Origin: Plasmopara viticola
Lineage: Eukaryota > Oomycota > Peronosporomycetes > Peronosporales > Peronosporaceae
Assembly (NCBI GenBank): GCA_001695595.3
Contig: MBPM02000001.1
Span: 1,488,001-1,552,000, forward strand
Direction: 5' to 3'
Length of the DNA stretch: 64,000 nt
Part shown: positions 10,111 to 21,805 of the stretch, in pieces
Position numbering within the stretch: the stretch's first letter is position 1
Layout of the letters: every line of letters starts with the position of its first letter
Notes under the pieces: generated by a model
What the model saw: the letters and a program-made list of their open reading frames with translations, nothing else
Databases searched by the model: none
What the model was told of the DNA's origin: nothing
Made by a program: the position numbers and the translations under genes

Positions 10111-10482
10111 GCCGGTGGTGAGCGATCGGCCACCTGGTTCTTTGATAGTGGAGCCAGCTCGCACATGACCAAGGATCGTGATGGTTTTTCGGAGTACCGT
10201 CCGCTTACAACACCAATCGAGATCATGGTGGCAGATGGCCAGAGGGTTGCCACCATGGGTATGCGTACCGTTCAAGTCAACTATACCGGAGGCGTGCAAG
10301 TGAAGTTGACGGATGTACTCCACGTTCCAAAATTGGACCGAAAGCTACTGTTGGTTCCTGCACTCATGTCCAAGAATCACGCTGTGCACTTCGACAGGAC
10401 CGGTGCCTCTATATCGCCCAACGGCAGTATTGTTGTTCAAGTCTCTCGGATTGGGAAGCTGCACGCGTGTGAAATGAAGTAG
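10111..10482 (+). pseudogene. copia aspartic protease remnant
   Basis: The intact-looking segment WFFDSGASSHMTKD carries the retropepsin catalytic DSG triad motif with the following SxHM typical of copia. Downstream VADGQRVATMG and LTDVLHVPKL match the copia protease C-terminal pattern. The frame then closes at 10482, where the polyprotein should continue. Confidence 0.85.
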
Positions 10483-10535
10483 AGAACGGAAGGCAACGCG
10501 TCTACGGCAGTTGATGGTGCGTCAAGTGACAGGAC

Positions 10536-11395
10536 CTACGAAGTAATCCACGCGCGCCTGGGGCACGTCTCCGATGCCAAGCTGAAGCTAGTTACTCGCG
10601 CGTACGATAGTGTCCCCCCTACGGCTTTGTTCGGATCGGATGGTGGTGTTTGCGGTGGCTGTGCACAAGAAAAAATGAACACGAGCTCGTTCACGAACCC
10701 ATCGGGCAGCGATATGAAGACACGTAGCCCATTCGAGATTGTGCATACGGATGTGATGGGACAAATTAAACCGAAGTCCAAGGGTGGTACGGTATACATC
10801 GTGGTCTTCGTGGACGACTTCAGCCGAGTGGTGTTCGTCTGAGTCTCAAGTGACAGATTGCTTCAAGGCATTACGCACTTAGGTGGAGGTGCAATACGGC
10901 TGCAAGGTGATGTATGTTCGTAGTGACAACGGTTGTGAGTATGTGAGCAAGCGCTCCAACAAGTTCTGCGCATCCAAAGGGATCATTCGCCAGACGAGTG
11001 CGCCATACAGCCCGCAGCAGACTGGGATCGCTGAGCGTTTGAACCGGACACTGCTGACATGGCCCGATCGATGATACACTACATGCAAGTGAACCGTGTG
11101 TGGTGGGCCGAAGCGTTTCGGACTGCAGCTCACATCCTTAACCGTATCCCGAGCACTGCGCGACCGGATCAGAGCCTCCTCGATGTATATACCGGAAAGC
11201 GTTAGTAATTCGAAGACCTCCGTGTATTTGGTGCTCGCGGCTACGTACATTTTGACAAGCCAAACGAAGGCGAGCTCGATCTTCGAGCTCACCGTTGCCT
11301 CTTCCTCGGATACGCTGATGGTTCGAAAAGCGTACCGCGTGGGGGACTACTTCGACGAGCGCATCGTGTTCGCGATCGGTGCATCTAGATGAACG
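10536..11395 (+). pseudogene. copia integrase remnant
   Basis: The zinc region (VIHARLGHVSDAKL ... CGGCAQEK) gives the HHCC motif. The core has D in IVHTDVMG, D in VRSDNGCEY and E in TGIAERLNRT, the DDE triad in order, but a stop near 10840 and a frameshift after RLNRT split it. The C-terminal part (WWAEAF, then a FGARGYIHFD-like frame, then AYRVGDYF) follows in other frames to about 11395. Confidence 0.85.
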
Positions 11396-11896
11396 ACCAC
11401 CAGCCACGTCCCATGCCGTCAGTGATGACTCAAGTTGCTCTCCCTGAGTGACTAGCATCGATGATCACGATACCGTGATGTGTACTCCGCCACCGCGGTC
11501 ATTGAATGAGAACGACCGTGGTGCACCTGCGGGTGTCGACGATGCCTCCGACGTCGAAATGGAAGAAGTGCCCCCTACGATGATCAAGTCCCATGCTCTG
11601 AACAGGGAGTAACAGCCAGATGCAAGTTGTCCAGCGCATCAGTCCTGTTACTGCTACCGAAAATCCACAGACGCAGCTCACCCAGCGTCCTTATTGCGGT
11701 ACCTCGCTCTCACAACGTCCAAGTCGATCCATTGGTGGCCCCGCCATCATGGTCCCGTATCTTAACCCAAGCCGTGACCTCGTCCGTGCTGCCGCAAGTA
11801 GTCTGAGCGCACCGAAAGTAATTATCGCTCATGGTGTTGGTGTTGGTGTCGGCGTCGATTCATTAAAGAATTGCATGGTGTAGTGGCGATGCGACG

Positions 11897-11971
11897 GCAT
11901 CCTCCATCAGTCAGAAGACGCGGTTTTTTATACGTACGAACAGACACGTCTGCTGACTGATGGAGGCATGC
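11897..11971. repeat. Inverted repeat in copia linker
   Basis: GCATCCTCCATCAGTCAG at 11897-11914 faces CTGACTGATGGAGGCATGC at 11953-11971, with an additional AGACG/CGTCT pair inside. The RNA could form a stem of roughly 20 bp with one bulge and a loop of about 30 nt. It lies between integrase and reverse transcriptase coding parts and is absent from ordinary copia coding logic. It may be a small secondary insertion or a local inverted duplication. Confidence 0.6.
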
Positions 11972-12214
11972 CATTGCATCTTGGTGGCGCTGAAAATTAC
12001 GATGAGACAGAACCAGTAAGCAAGCAACCACGCCTGGACGAGTACGAATTTGTGATGGCTGTGTCTGAGCTACATCATACGCTGAAGCAATGGCGGACCC
12101 TGACGCTTCACAATAGAAGGAAGCTATTCGCGCTGAGATTCGATCGCATCTGAGGTACCACACGTGAGATATGGTGCGGTAACCTCAAGGAAGCAAGGTG
12201 CTCGGATGTAGGTG

Positions 12215-12830
12215 GATGCTCGAGAGAAGTACGACACGGAATGGAGCCGTGAAGATCTACCAGGCACGTCTGGTCGCTCGAGGTTTCCTCCAGACTTGCG
12301 GCATAGACTAATAGACTATACCCACACATACTCGCCAGTAGTAAGCACGAACACCATCCGGGTCTTTCTCGCACTGTGCTGCACTCGACGCCTCATGGTT
12401 CGCCGGTTTGACATCACGACCGCGTTTCTAGATGGCGAGCTTGACGAAAAGGTGTCTATGGATCCTTCAAGGAGTGAATGAGGCGCCGGGATTTGTTTGC
12501 AGACTCCGCTACAGCCTCTATGAACTCAAGCAAGCTGCAGCTGTGTGGCACTGTACCATCCGCGACGTGTTCAAGAGTCTAAGTGTATAGACAGAGCCGA
12601 GCTGATCCTTGTGTCTCTGTTCGACGAGATGACAATTACCCAGCGGCCGCGGAGATTGTGGTGCTCTACCTGGACAATGTACTTGTTGGTTGCAAGACAG
12701 AGGAGCAAGCGCGATTCGTGTGTGATGGTCTCAAGTCCCACTTCACGGTCAAATCACTCGGTGATGCTCGTTTCGTTCTCGGAATGGAAGTACTCTGCGA
12801 TCATGAACGTGGTTAAGTAATCTCAATTTA
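12215..12830 (+). pseudogene. copia reverse transcriptase remnant
   Basis: IDYTHTYSPVVSTNTIRV and FDITTAFLDGEL carry the first catalytic Asp (DxxxAFLxG). The YVDD box reads VVLYLDNVLVG, so the second Asp of the pair is Asn and activity should be lost. SLGDARFVLGMEV is the usual copia segment following it. At least three frame changes are required to read through. Confidence 0.88.
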
Positions 12831-12839
12831 TCGCCAAGG

Positions 12840-13450
12840 TGCTCGAGGGTTTTGGTTAAGTATCTGCTCAAGGTGTCCGCAACCCAATGGTGATCGATCA
12901 AGATCTCAGCCCGACCGACAAGCACGGTGTATGCACAGACAAATCCAAGTACCGCGAACTAATGGGATATATTCTGTACGTCGCCAATGCCACGCGTCCC
13001 GACATTGGCGTCGTGCTGTCGGTCCTCTCTCAGAACCTCGATACCCCGTGTGAGATGCATTGGAATGCTGCGGTACGTGTGCTTCGCTACCTCAGGGCCA
13101 CTGCTTTGACCGGCATTCACTCTACGGCTAAGGACAAGAGTATCGCGACATACTGCGACGCGAACTGGGGCGGTGATAAGGAGACGCAACACTCGACGTC
13201 TGGTATGATGCTGGAGATGACTGGCGGTCCAATCATCTACAAGAGCAAGCGTCGAGCGACCGTCACTTTATCGTCTGCTGAAGCTGAGTACATGGCTTTC
13301 GCACTTACCACTGAAGAAGTGCTGTGGCTGCGTTTCTCCCTCGCAGAGATGGGTGTGAACGTGTCGAATGCGTCGACGATTCAAATGGACAACCAGTCGG
13401 CGATTAGTATGGCAATACCACGGATACACCCCACGCGCCAAGCACATTGA
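12840..13450 (+). pseudogene. copia RNase H remnant
   Basis: 187 open codons. YRELMGYILYVANATRPDI and ALTGIHS lead to the RNase H residues D (TYCDANWGGD), E (SSAEAEYMA) and D (QMDNQSAI). This is the best preserved part of the element. The frame breaks at HPTRQAH, where the usual RTKHIDVR(Y/H)HFVR continuation appears in another frame. Confidence 0.88.
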
Positions 13451-13614
13451 CCTCCGAGCTCCGCCGTCCGTGACCACGTCGAGAAAAGCGACATTTAGGT
13501 GGAGTACGCACCATCGGAGTCTTAACTGGCGGATTTGTAAATGAAGTTCATTCTAACGCCGCGATTTGTGGAGCTTCGTGACGCATGCGGACTTGTGGAC
13601 TGCCTAGTTGAGAG

Positions 13615-13871
13615 TGTAACGACCTCTAATCGGGTGTCCCACAGTGCGTGTCAACTTGACACCCAAGAGTGTTGGTCATTTTCTAGAAAGTGCGCGGCAA
13701 CGGCAACACATTAAGAGCACGTTGTGACGAGAGCAAGCCTAGTGGTGCGGATTGTGTTTCTAAAACGTCGAGACAGAAGAACACGTGGAAACGAGTAAGT
13801 TATGGCAGAGAGTTTGCTTTGTTCCTATGAATACACTTTCCATTTTGCACTGCGATGATCAAGTTGTTAAA
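13615..13871 (+). repeat. 3' LTR of copia element
   Basis: Begins TGTAACGACCTCTAATCGGG after a short purine run (GAGAG) that would serve as polypurine tract. It aligns with the 5' LTR to GATCAAGTTGTTAAA. The 3-bp insertion near its start and several substitutions distinguish the two. Confidence 0.85.
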
Positions 13872-15640
13872 GTTTGTCGGAACACAAGAGAAAATAGAGA
13901 AGAGGGATTTTTTTTTTTGGCGAGCTTTGTCTGGGCCTTCTGACTCAAAAATCGTTCAAATAGACTATAGTGTTGCCAAGAAATGGCAAATAACCGGTGC
14001 ATGTTTCTGAGAAAGGCCGGCAATGCAGACTTTAGGCCAAAGATAACCTAAGTAACATAGTGCCGCCAATTGCGGGTATGAAATTTTCGCAAGCGGGTAT
14101 AAGTAACATAGTCATCTTTATTGCAGGAAGCAGAGCTACGAGAATGGGTAAAATAGTACGCTTTGCATGTAAAACTGGCCAACAGGTGGGTAGCAAAACT
14201 CACCAAGGGGGGAGCATAGCTTCTCTTGAAGAAAATGGGGATGCATTAAAAAAATGACTTCTTGGTGTTATGAGCGATTTTGTGGCGGAGAGTCTGTATC
14301 TACATGCAAAGAATCGAGTTCAACTTATCATTGCGCTTCGGAAGACGTCTCAACTAAAGGTATGTCAGCTATACTTGACATTAACGGAGCTCGAACCTTC
14401 TGAGGTTTTGGCTAAATTAGCATTAACAGCTTTAATGTGGTTTCTCAACAGATTCTTTTGATAGATGCATCTTCCAATTTTTCTTTCGAAAAACTCATGA
14501 ATTAGCCTTAAAATAGCGTACATTGAGGCTTGCCTTAAAGAGTCTGAAGGATATTCGAACATATCCGATCAAAGTATTTATCTTGGAGGGGGCAGCGATT
14601 GCAAACGTATTGCTACGAGTGTTCTAAGAAGCCGGAGATTTTTCTCGAGCTACCGTTTGCAATGACAAGCTTTGGAATGAATGCTTTCTTTAGATATCGT
14701 TAGACTTTGTCTTTTGCATGAAAAATGACCTAAAGAATAATCAAATTAAGAGCTTGATATTATGCAAAGAGTTTAAACTGTTCTTTTAGAAATACTACAG
14801 CTATCGTAATTTGTCAAAAAAATACTTAAATGTGAAGTCCAGAGACTTACCGGCACGAACTTTAGACAATGACTTCTGCTACGAGAGCAGCTCAAGCCCA
14901 ATAATGCCTTTTTGATCAGATAAATAGAATATGACATGGTACGACAGTAAAAAAAGAAAGTCGACACAGACTTTCTGTATTATCATAATTTAACTGCAAG
15001 TGGCGACTCATTTACGTGTGTGATAACCTAAACTGTGCGGGGGAAAACACTTATTTAGGATTGCTAACAAATTGTCTTGGTGCACGTTGTATAATGCACT
15101 AAATTTAGTTGGTGGCTACTATCTCAACCGAATGAAGGAGTCAAGCATACACCACATGGCGATAATTGACCTAGCTTTCATGGTATACGACTTGTTTGTG
15201 ATGCTTCAAGAAGTATCATATAATTTTGCAGCCTTTATTCGGCAAGTCACACGACATTACCATCTTTTGTCTAAACATACTTTTACAATACACTCTAACA
15301 TAGCCAAGCCGAAAGACATAAGCAGGCACTGGTGATCTTCTTAGGCTACACGATGACACTTTCTAAGATCATATCGACCAATAAACAATAGACCAGCATC
15401 GACACATGTGTTTCTGTGGCAGAGGAGATGTGAGTCCCCCGATGCGATCTAAGCAGCCAAAAGTCTCGATATAAAGCCCTAAGAAAGTGAAAATGTCTCG
15501 GCTTGGCCAAGACCACGCTTCTCCGAAGATTTAGTTAGACCTTGACAAGTATTCGCTTAAGTACATTACTCGCTACACGAGCCTTGCAAAACCCTTCGTC
15601 GATCTATTGAAGCAAACGTTGAGTGGTAATAGAAAAGCCA
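13872..15640. other. Gene-free AT-rich interval
   Basis: I see no gene. It contains a 10-bp T tract near 13910 and two copies of 'aagtaacatagt' near 14048 and 14100. The short frames (for example 15072-15335, 87 codons) have no recognisable motifs. Confidence 0.5.
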
Positions 15641-15760
15641 ACACCAGGTGATATTGATAGATACGCGTGTTGGCATCGCTAACGACGCTTCCAACGGTGC
15701 CATCGGCTGTGCGGTGTTGCAGCTCGTTGTGGAAAGAGGTAATCGTGTCATCACGTTTTA
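15640..15760 (+). pseudogene. MDR-family reductase relic (enoyl reductase-like)
   Basis: About 40 codons read VGIANDASNGAIGCAVLQLV and ERGNRVITF before a stop. The pattern I.N.AsN.avG.AvlQla...G...I is the nucleotide-binding loop of the medium-chain dehydrogenase/reductase superfamily, closest in spacing to mitochondrial 2-enoyl thioester reductases (MECR/ETR1, fatty acid synthesis). Neither flank continues the family, so this is a fragment. An overlapping 83-codon open frame on the minus strand has no family signal and is probably the shadow. Confidence 0.4.
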
Positions 15761-18746
15761 GCCAAGGCAACGTTAAGATGCCGAACGCATCACAACAAGA
15801 AGTAACTTGCCATACGTTACGCACTTATACATCTTTTAGCACATTTTCTGTGCTTTGAGTCCTTCGTGTTTTTTAAGACCACGCATCTTTGATTCACGCT
15901 ATATGCCAGCCTGATAATGTCAATGGGCTTGCCGACGACCTTTCGCGCTGACCAGATTCAAATAAAGCCATTTTAGCAGTATTAACAAAATAAAAATACA
16001 TACCAGGTAATTCTCACTGCGATTTTTTTTGTCCGACAAACTGCTCAAGTCGAGTGGTTGACTCCCAAACAGCGATCGTAGCTACCATCTGAATCACTGT
16101 AGGATCGATTTAATGAAACAGCAATTAGTACTATAGCTTTTTAAGGGTGATGACTTGGCATACAATGAAAAAGTAAGCGAGGACGCCTTAGCTCTCACGT
16201 CAGCTCCGTTGCAGAATCTGTCGGTACCGGCGGATTTTTAAAAAAACCATGAGCCCAAACTTAGTATTTGAAACAGAATTAAATTTTCTTTCTTCGAGCA
16301 ACATGCAAGACAGTAACGGGCTCTAGGTCCGTTACCGATACAGCAGCCAAAAATCATGGCCTTTTGACGATTCGCAGTTTGCCGCTCCGATTTGGCAAAC
16401 ACGGCTCCATTTATCGGGGGACTGCAAGCGTAGGTGTCAATGGTAGGCAATACACACAGTTGATCTGTAGGAAATGTGCTAAAAGAATGTGTGCGTTTGG
16501 ATGCAGCAATCATGGGCCAATCGTTTTTCTATGACTGAGTTTGCTCTTTACAATTAGACCAACGCACCTACAGCTTTGTCTCCTCTCGTTTGCATGAGAT
16601 GAAGCATCTTCTAGCCTCGGTAACTTCGCAAAGCTTGAATCTTTTAAGAAGAGCGTGGGGATTCTCTTACTTTGCATCAAAAAAGTTTTCGGACTTTGCG
16701 AAAGGATGAACAGGGCAAGCATTCGCGTGAGATAAAAGCAAATATCGAAGTAACAATAATAGCAAAATTAAGATTGTAGTGCTAGAAAAGTAAGTATTTC
16801 TGGATGCTAACACCGATAAATCGGTGAGAGTGGTACATTCGAGCAAATTAGACATCAATTCATTCAACCTTTTTGTTTCTAAATGGTCATGGATTAGCGT
16901 GCACTACCGGCCTTTTCAAACTTTTGTCGGCACCTTCACTCCTTTTGTGTGAGATAAACGCTTATCAAGTCTCCAAGCCCGAAAAGCCAGCATCTCATCA
17001 TAGCGCTGCCCACGCGCTCGAATTTGTTGGTGAGGCAGGGACATATAGTGATACGACGGCTTATTATTTCAGCCGACGATATCTTCTAATGAAGATTTGG
17101 CGCTGTGCTTCAAGCATGTGCATAAACGCCAGAAGGTTGCGCTAAGACAATGGCTTTTTTGAACACACCAGGCTTTCAGAGTGCTCTTTAAGTATGCATG
17201 GGAGATGAGCATAAAGCTCAGTGCCGTGGTCTACATCGTTTGTATAGAAGGTCCTCGTCTTTTTCGTTGAAAATTTTGTCTGGAGCAATTGAACTTTTTT
17301 CTGGAGTAATTAACACCCGAGTTGCAAGGTCCGCCGATCATTGCGTGAGTAGTTTAAGTATTAGATGAATTCCAGAAACTTTTTGTTAGATTTGCCTCTT
17401 CGACTTCATTCTCTTCTTCCTGGTTCCCAGCGTTGATGACATCTTCAGTGATGTCATCACAAGGTAAGTATTTGCCCTTAGAATTCGTCACAACCCCTTT
17501 TGTCCCAAAGATCAATCGATCAATATATCTGGTAGCAAGTTGAAGTCTTTTATTCATCCCCTTCCGATGAGGTCGTTCGACAACGTTGTTGTTAACTTGA
17601 AGCCTCTAATAATCTTCTGAGTGTAGATCCAGAAAAGTGCTAGATGTGATAATCGGCGATTATTTTTTAATCAGCGCCCGAAGAAGGAAGTGTCTGCGGA
17701 CCACCAGGCGAAGAATTATAGAATGCACGCATCGCTGTCGTGGCGGATTGGCTTGTTCCTTTGAAGCTTTGTTTGTTCGAACAGGGGAGCTATTTTCGGC
17801 TTGCCTCCCACGGCTTAGGCGCAGCCTTTCCTGTTGGCGTAGACTTAGGCACACAGAGTGCTTTTGATGTTTGGCCGCCGAAGCAATTTGCTTTGGAGTT
17901 GGCCCCTCATCAATGAAGGAGCTTCTCGACTTGACTTCATCTCCGCTGCCTATTTAGTAAAGTTAATTTTGGCACAAACATCAGAACGTGACGAAAAGTA
18001 CTTGTTTCTTTCTATCACAAGTACTTCAAGTCTTCGTATAGAAAACATAACGGGCCACTACGTTCAATCAAGCATTTAAGTTAAGAAGAAGCGTGCACGA
18101 CGGAATTTGTACCGGCATGCTTAATGAGCAATAAGGGATTAATCCCTTAGGCAGCAAATATAGGCGCTTATTATTTAGTCGAAGGATTACTTGATAAAGA
18201 ATGATCTTTTTAGATTCTGTGTGTTTAACAAGTAGTGCTAACGAAAATAATATCTTCCTGCGCGCATCCATTCTGGAAAGTGCTACAAAATTTCGTCACG
18301 CAAAGCGTCCACTGTAATAGAAAACAACGTTAGCGTACTAAGTTTAAACGAGTAGTCGACCAATATGGTTTTCTCGCAAGTAAAGCTCAAGCACTTTTGT
18401 CAATCCAACAAAAACACACACCAACCTTTGCACGGACTACAGTACAAACTAATAGATTTAAACTTTAGTAAAACTACGATCAAAGGTTATATCTCAAATT
18501 GAGGACACGAGAGGCCTTTGGTATATCGAAAGTAAAAAGAGATTTACTTTCTGAGCATTTGCTCGCAGTACTACTAAGTTGCCACATCTTTTCAGTCGGG
18601 CAAATACAAACGCTGACTCTTACAACGGTGCGCAGAGTATTGTAATCAAAACAAAGCGATAGAAGTCGCTCAAGAAATGTTTGCCGTAGTTCCTTGACTT
18701 AGTGCAAGGAAACAATTTCCACCTGCAAATTAATTTGCCGTAAGTC
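15761..18746. other. Gene-free interval
   Basis: No gene is recognised in nearly 3 kb. A minus-strand frame at 17354-17557 (67 codons, acidic C-terminal half, QEEENEVEEANL) and overlapping frames at 17637-17867 look mildly coding-like but match nothing I know. The rest is AT-rich noise. Confidence 0.4.
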
Positions 18747-20037
18747 TTACACATCCCTTGCTAGTTGTGGTCCACACAAATGAACGCCTTTCTCGAAATT
18801 TGCCTGCATCATTAATCTTGCAGCACTGTCTTGTCTACATCGAAACACCTTCCTTGTCGTCTTGTTATTGGACTTTAAGCCGCCCAATATATTTCTTGGC
18901 CACAATTCTTACAGATGTGTCAGTTTTGTCGCGCATAAATATGCCCATCGACAAGTCGTAATTTCAAAGTCAAGCCTATTCCCTCTCTTGGCCTCTTCTG
19001 CTCGATAGTTCGTTTGTAGTGCATCACGCACAAAGCATGCGATGGCCTGCCGATGTCCTTCGCTTAGCTTATGTTCGTTAATCGTGTAAGAGGATGGAAC
19101 GAAGAAAGTGGCTGTTCGTCGCCTCACTAGTTTATAGGTAGCCAGGCCAGAGTAAATAACCGAAAGTAAAGATATGTAGTAATGTAGCATGCTTTAATAC
19201 ATGTTACTTAAAAACGTGCAATAGTAGGTACCTTTTACTACAGTGTTCGATAATTCTATCTACAAAGCTGCGAAAGCTCTACTTACCCACCGAGAAAGCA
19301 GTTAGTGACGAGCTCGTGAACACCTGCTTGACAAACAAGCACGCAAAATGCCGGAATCGTACAGTTGTAAAGCATTTCGATTTTCTGGACCGCCCGCCAA
19401 AAGGTTTTGGGGCGTGGTGGATCGAAGTGGTAAATTTTATTGCCGGTAAGGCAAAGGTCTCCTTTAGCAACCAGCTTGATCCAGAATTGGGAGAAACTGG
19501 TCAACATGCATTACATTTAATCAGAAACACGAAGTCTGCGCAAGCCAACTTAACGTACACCAAGATTGGAGCAGTCATCCAAACCCGCACGAGTGACAAA
19601 TAGCAGAGTGCGAGTGTTAGTGGCACAACCATGTGTAGCAGGAGGTCAACAATATTTGCCAGCAGTCGAAAAGGCCAGTACTCACTCATGAAGCCGAACC
19701 AGCCTTGCAAAATGCCCATGAACGTAGTACGATCGAGTGCGCGCAGCGTGTACCAGCCCATCATGATGGTGAGTCCGAGTGAAGTGGCCATGCCAAGCGC
19801 GACCTTCGACTGAGTCACGTGTGCCAGCACTGTGAAGACTACCCAGCAGAAGGTATAGAGGATCCGCACGCGTATAAGCACTGGAAGCAGGGTTATGGCG
19901 AACAGAAGCATGAAGGCCTGAAGTGCGTCTACGCTAAGCGGCAGCGCGGCGACACTTCGCCGCTCTTCGTTCCGTACTCTTAACACTGTGTCGGTTAGCG
20001 TATCGTGTGCCTCGCGAAAGGTAGCAAAGATGTTCAT
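18747..20037 (-). CDS. Multi-pass membrane protein, four exons
   Basis: Proposed coding sequence: complement(join(18747..18852,18913..19191,19287..19496,19559..20037)), 357 aa. Introns are 62 bp (GTACGT..CCAG), 95 bp (GTAAGT..AAAG) and 60 bp (GTAAGA..CAAG), and every junction keeps frame. I start at the ATG of MNIFATFREAHD (20035-20037). An upstream in-frame ATG at 20097 is possible. Hydrophobic segments include ALQAFMLLFAITLLPVLI, then ILYTFCWVVFTVLA, MATSLGLTIMM, LLLHMVVPLTLALCYLSL, IPAFCVLVCQAG and YYISLLSVIYSGLA, so about five to six membrane spans, followed by a soluble tail with HRQAIACFVRDALQ. I do not recognise the family and assign no function. It lies 0.5 kb from the 3' end of the Bin3 gene on the same strand. 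The last exon is the least certain. Confidence 0.7.
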
Positions 20038-20522
20038 TGTACTGCCAGAATTAAGCATCTTACATCGTTTGATGAAAATGATGATCCGATACAGCAATTA
20101 TACATTAAATCGCTAATTTAGTACATCTCAAAATACAAAGTTGGAGAATGGGGTACGATACCCGATCTCGGATAGCTACCCGCGATAGAGACAGGTTAGT
20201 CGTAACGCGTGTGTTTCGGTAGCTTGTATCTCAAAGTTAAAAAAGTTACATTTACAATGGTTATAAGGCACGACACTTTTTCTTGATCGACATCATGGAA
20301 CCACTAAACAGATAAAACTCTAAATTAGCGAGGTGTTATGATTGCTACGAAATTTGCCCACTGCATCATTGCGACTGAAGACTCATGAAATGACAAGTCA
20401 CTCGTAGTTAAATGCGTCTTGCTAAAATTCGCAATTTTGCGAGAGGTAGCTAATTAGCAAGCTGCAGACTGACTATGACTACAAAATTGATGCTTACAGA
20501 TGCAAATAAATACATTGAATTC
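20038..20522. promoter_or_regulatory. Intergenic spacer, presumed promoter of membrane-protein gene
   Basis: This 485-bp spacer lies between the two minus-strand genes. It should hold the 3' end of the Bin3 gene and the promoter of the membrane-protein gene. No distinct motif is identified. If the GTAAGT inside the last Bin3 codons is used, a further terminal exon of that gene would lie here. Confidence 0.3.
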
Positions 20523-21723
20523 TCAGAAAATGGAGGAAATTCCCGGCACAAACTTACGACTGTAAAGAATGAGATTTCTTGACCAATTAGTCTTGCCCAA
20601 TTGACCTTTGTAGCGAAATCGGCCTGCTGCTAGCAAAAATGAGTCAATCTTCTCCAAAACATCTGAGCGTACTTTGATATCGTAAAAAGACTGGGGTATT
20701 TTTACTCGCATGCGGGTTAATCGTTTTTGTGCGTTGCTGTTGTTAAAAACACGATTAGCAACGATGCCAGTCAGAAAGTGTCGATGTACAAAAAATGTCA
20801 TTGCGTGTCGCTTACCGATAGCATTTCCACGTCTGAGGCTCAATAAGTAGATGCTCGGTCATGTCACTCACGGTCTCAAGAAACTTCCAAAGCCCTTCGT
20901 CTCCATTATTCAAATGGATCCACATCGTCACGCTAAAGCAAGTAACGAGATCAAATGTACGCATTTCCGTCGAACGATGTGCCATCTCCGTAAACGACGC
21001 GATCGTTTTGCTAAATTTGTTTGACATGACGTCAACATGGCAGAAGTGCACCGCATCTCCCTTAGTCAGTTGCACGGGTTTTTTGGCAGCACGAGTAATT
21101 AACACTTCGTCAATGTCTACGCCTAGAACCATAAGCGACTTTCTTGTCGCAAGCTCCTCTTCTGTGAGTGAAAGCGCCTCTACTTGTATTACTGGCTTCT
21201 CTTTTTGCGGCCCCACTTTCTGATCGTCCGACTGACCCAGTGCTCGCAAAGCAACTTTGGCAGCCTTCGCCTTAGCTACCTTCTTGGACACACCTTCCCC
21301 CTGACCCATTAGCATGTCGTCAATCTGTAATTTGCACACATAGTGTCGGCGATGGCTAGTGTCACCCACGTCCTCGATCGAGTACTTCACCTGCTTCTTA
21401 TCTCTTTGCATGCGCTCGTTGAGAACGCTGATATTGCTAAGGTCAAAGCTAGCCACATCGTTTATTGAAACTGAACTAGCCAATTCTGCACGTCCATTCA
21501 AGGCATCGTAAAGACCAATGGTCAGATCGCCTTCATTACACCCGACGTCCAGCACACTCGACGTCGCTTTGCTCTTTCCATCCGTAGATTTCTGTACAAG
21601 AAGTGCACGTCTGAGAGCATTCGCTATCGGTAAATTCATAAAGCGTAGACGCTCATGCACTGGATTAAAGCTGTAGTACGCATGAAAGTTGCCCAGCACG
21701 TGTCCTTCGGCGTCTGAATCCAT
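20523..21723 (-). CDS. Bin3-type RNA methyltransferase with nested dsRNA-binding domain
   Basis: Coding sequence: complement(join(20523..20736,20816..21723)), 373 aa. The 79-bp intron (GTAAGC..ACAG) splits the Arg codon of WKCYR and the frame is kept. SAM motif I is VLDVGCNEGDLTIGL (residues 57-71). The conserved GVDIDEVLI is at about 201-209, and the Bin3 signature FSVTMWIHLNNGDEGL followed by LLIEPQTWKCY is at about 263-302. Between motif I and GVDID sits a double-stranded-RNA-binding domain (about residues 99-163: LNERMQ, VKYSIED, then GQGEGVSKKVAKAKAAKVAL). The Bin3 family (BCDIN3D, MePCE) methylates 5' phosphates of RNAs: pre-miRNA and tRNA-His for BCDIN3D, 7SK for MePCE. The short form here with WKCYR resembles BCDIN3D. 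The dsRBD implies a structured or duplex RNA substrate (inferred). GTAAGT occurs after NLILYS near 20560, so the last 14 residues may instead be intronic. Confidence 0.88.
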
Positions 21724-21805
21724 ATTTGTTGACTGGCATCAGCGCGACCGTAATTGGTAGAAAAGACGTTAGAGCGCATAATCATTCGTCAAAATAATTA
21801 AAACC

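Larger units (their letters stand above)
9099..13871 (+). mobile_element. Ty1/copia LTR retrotransposon, degenerate but full-length
   Basis: The two LTRs (about 252 and 257 bp) flank a gag-protease-integrase-RT-RNase H polyprotein in copia order. Numerous stops and frameshifts break the polyprotein, the gag knuckle has lost cysteines and the RT active site is YLDN in place of Y-x-D-D, so it is not autonomous. The element is visibly more GC-rich than its surroundings. Flanks share TTTG next to the LTR ends, but a clean 5-bp target duplication is not evident. LTR divergence (many substitutions and small indels over 250 bp) indicates an old insertion. Confidence 0.92.

Noticed and set aside
10084..10323. 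Minus-strand frames in the copia element (also 9690-10256)
   Set aside because: Mirror the protease coding strand and have no motif of their own.
20861..21223. 120-codon plus-strand frame within the Bin3 gene
   Set aside because: Antisense shadow of a strongly supported coding exon.
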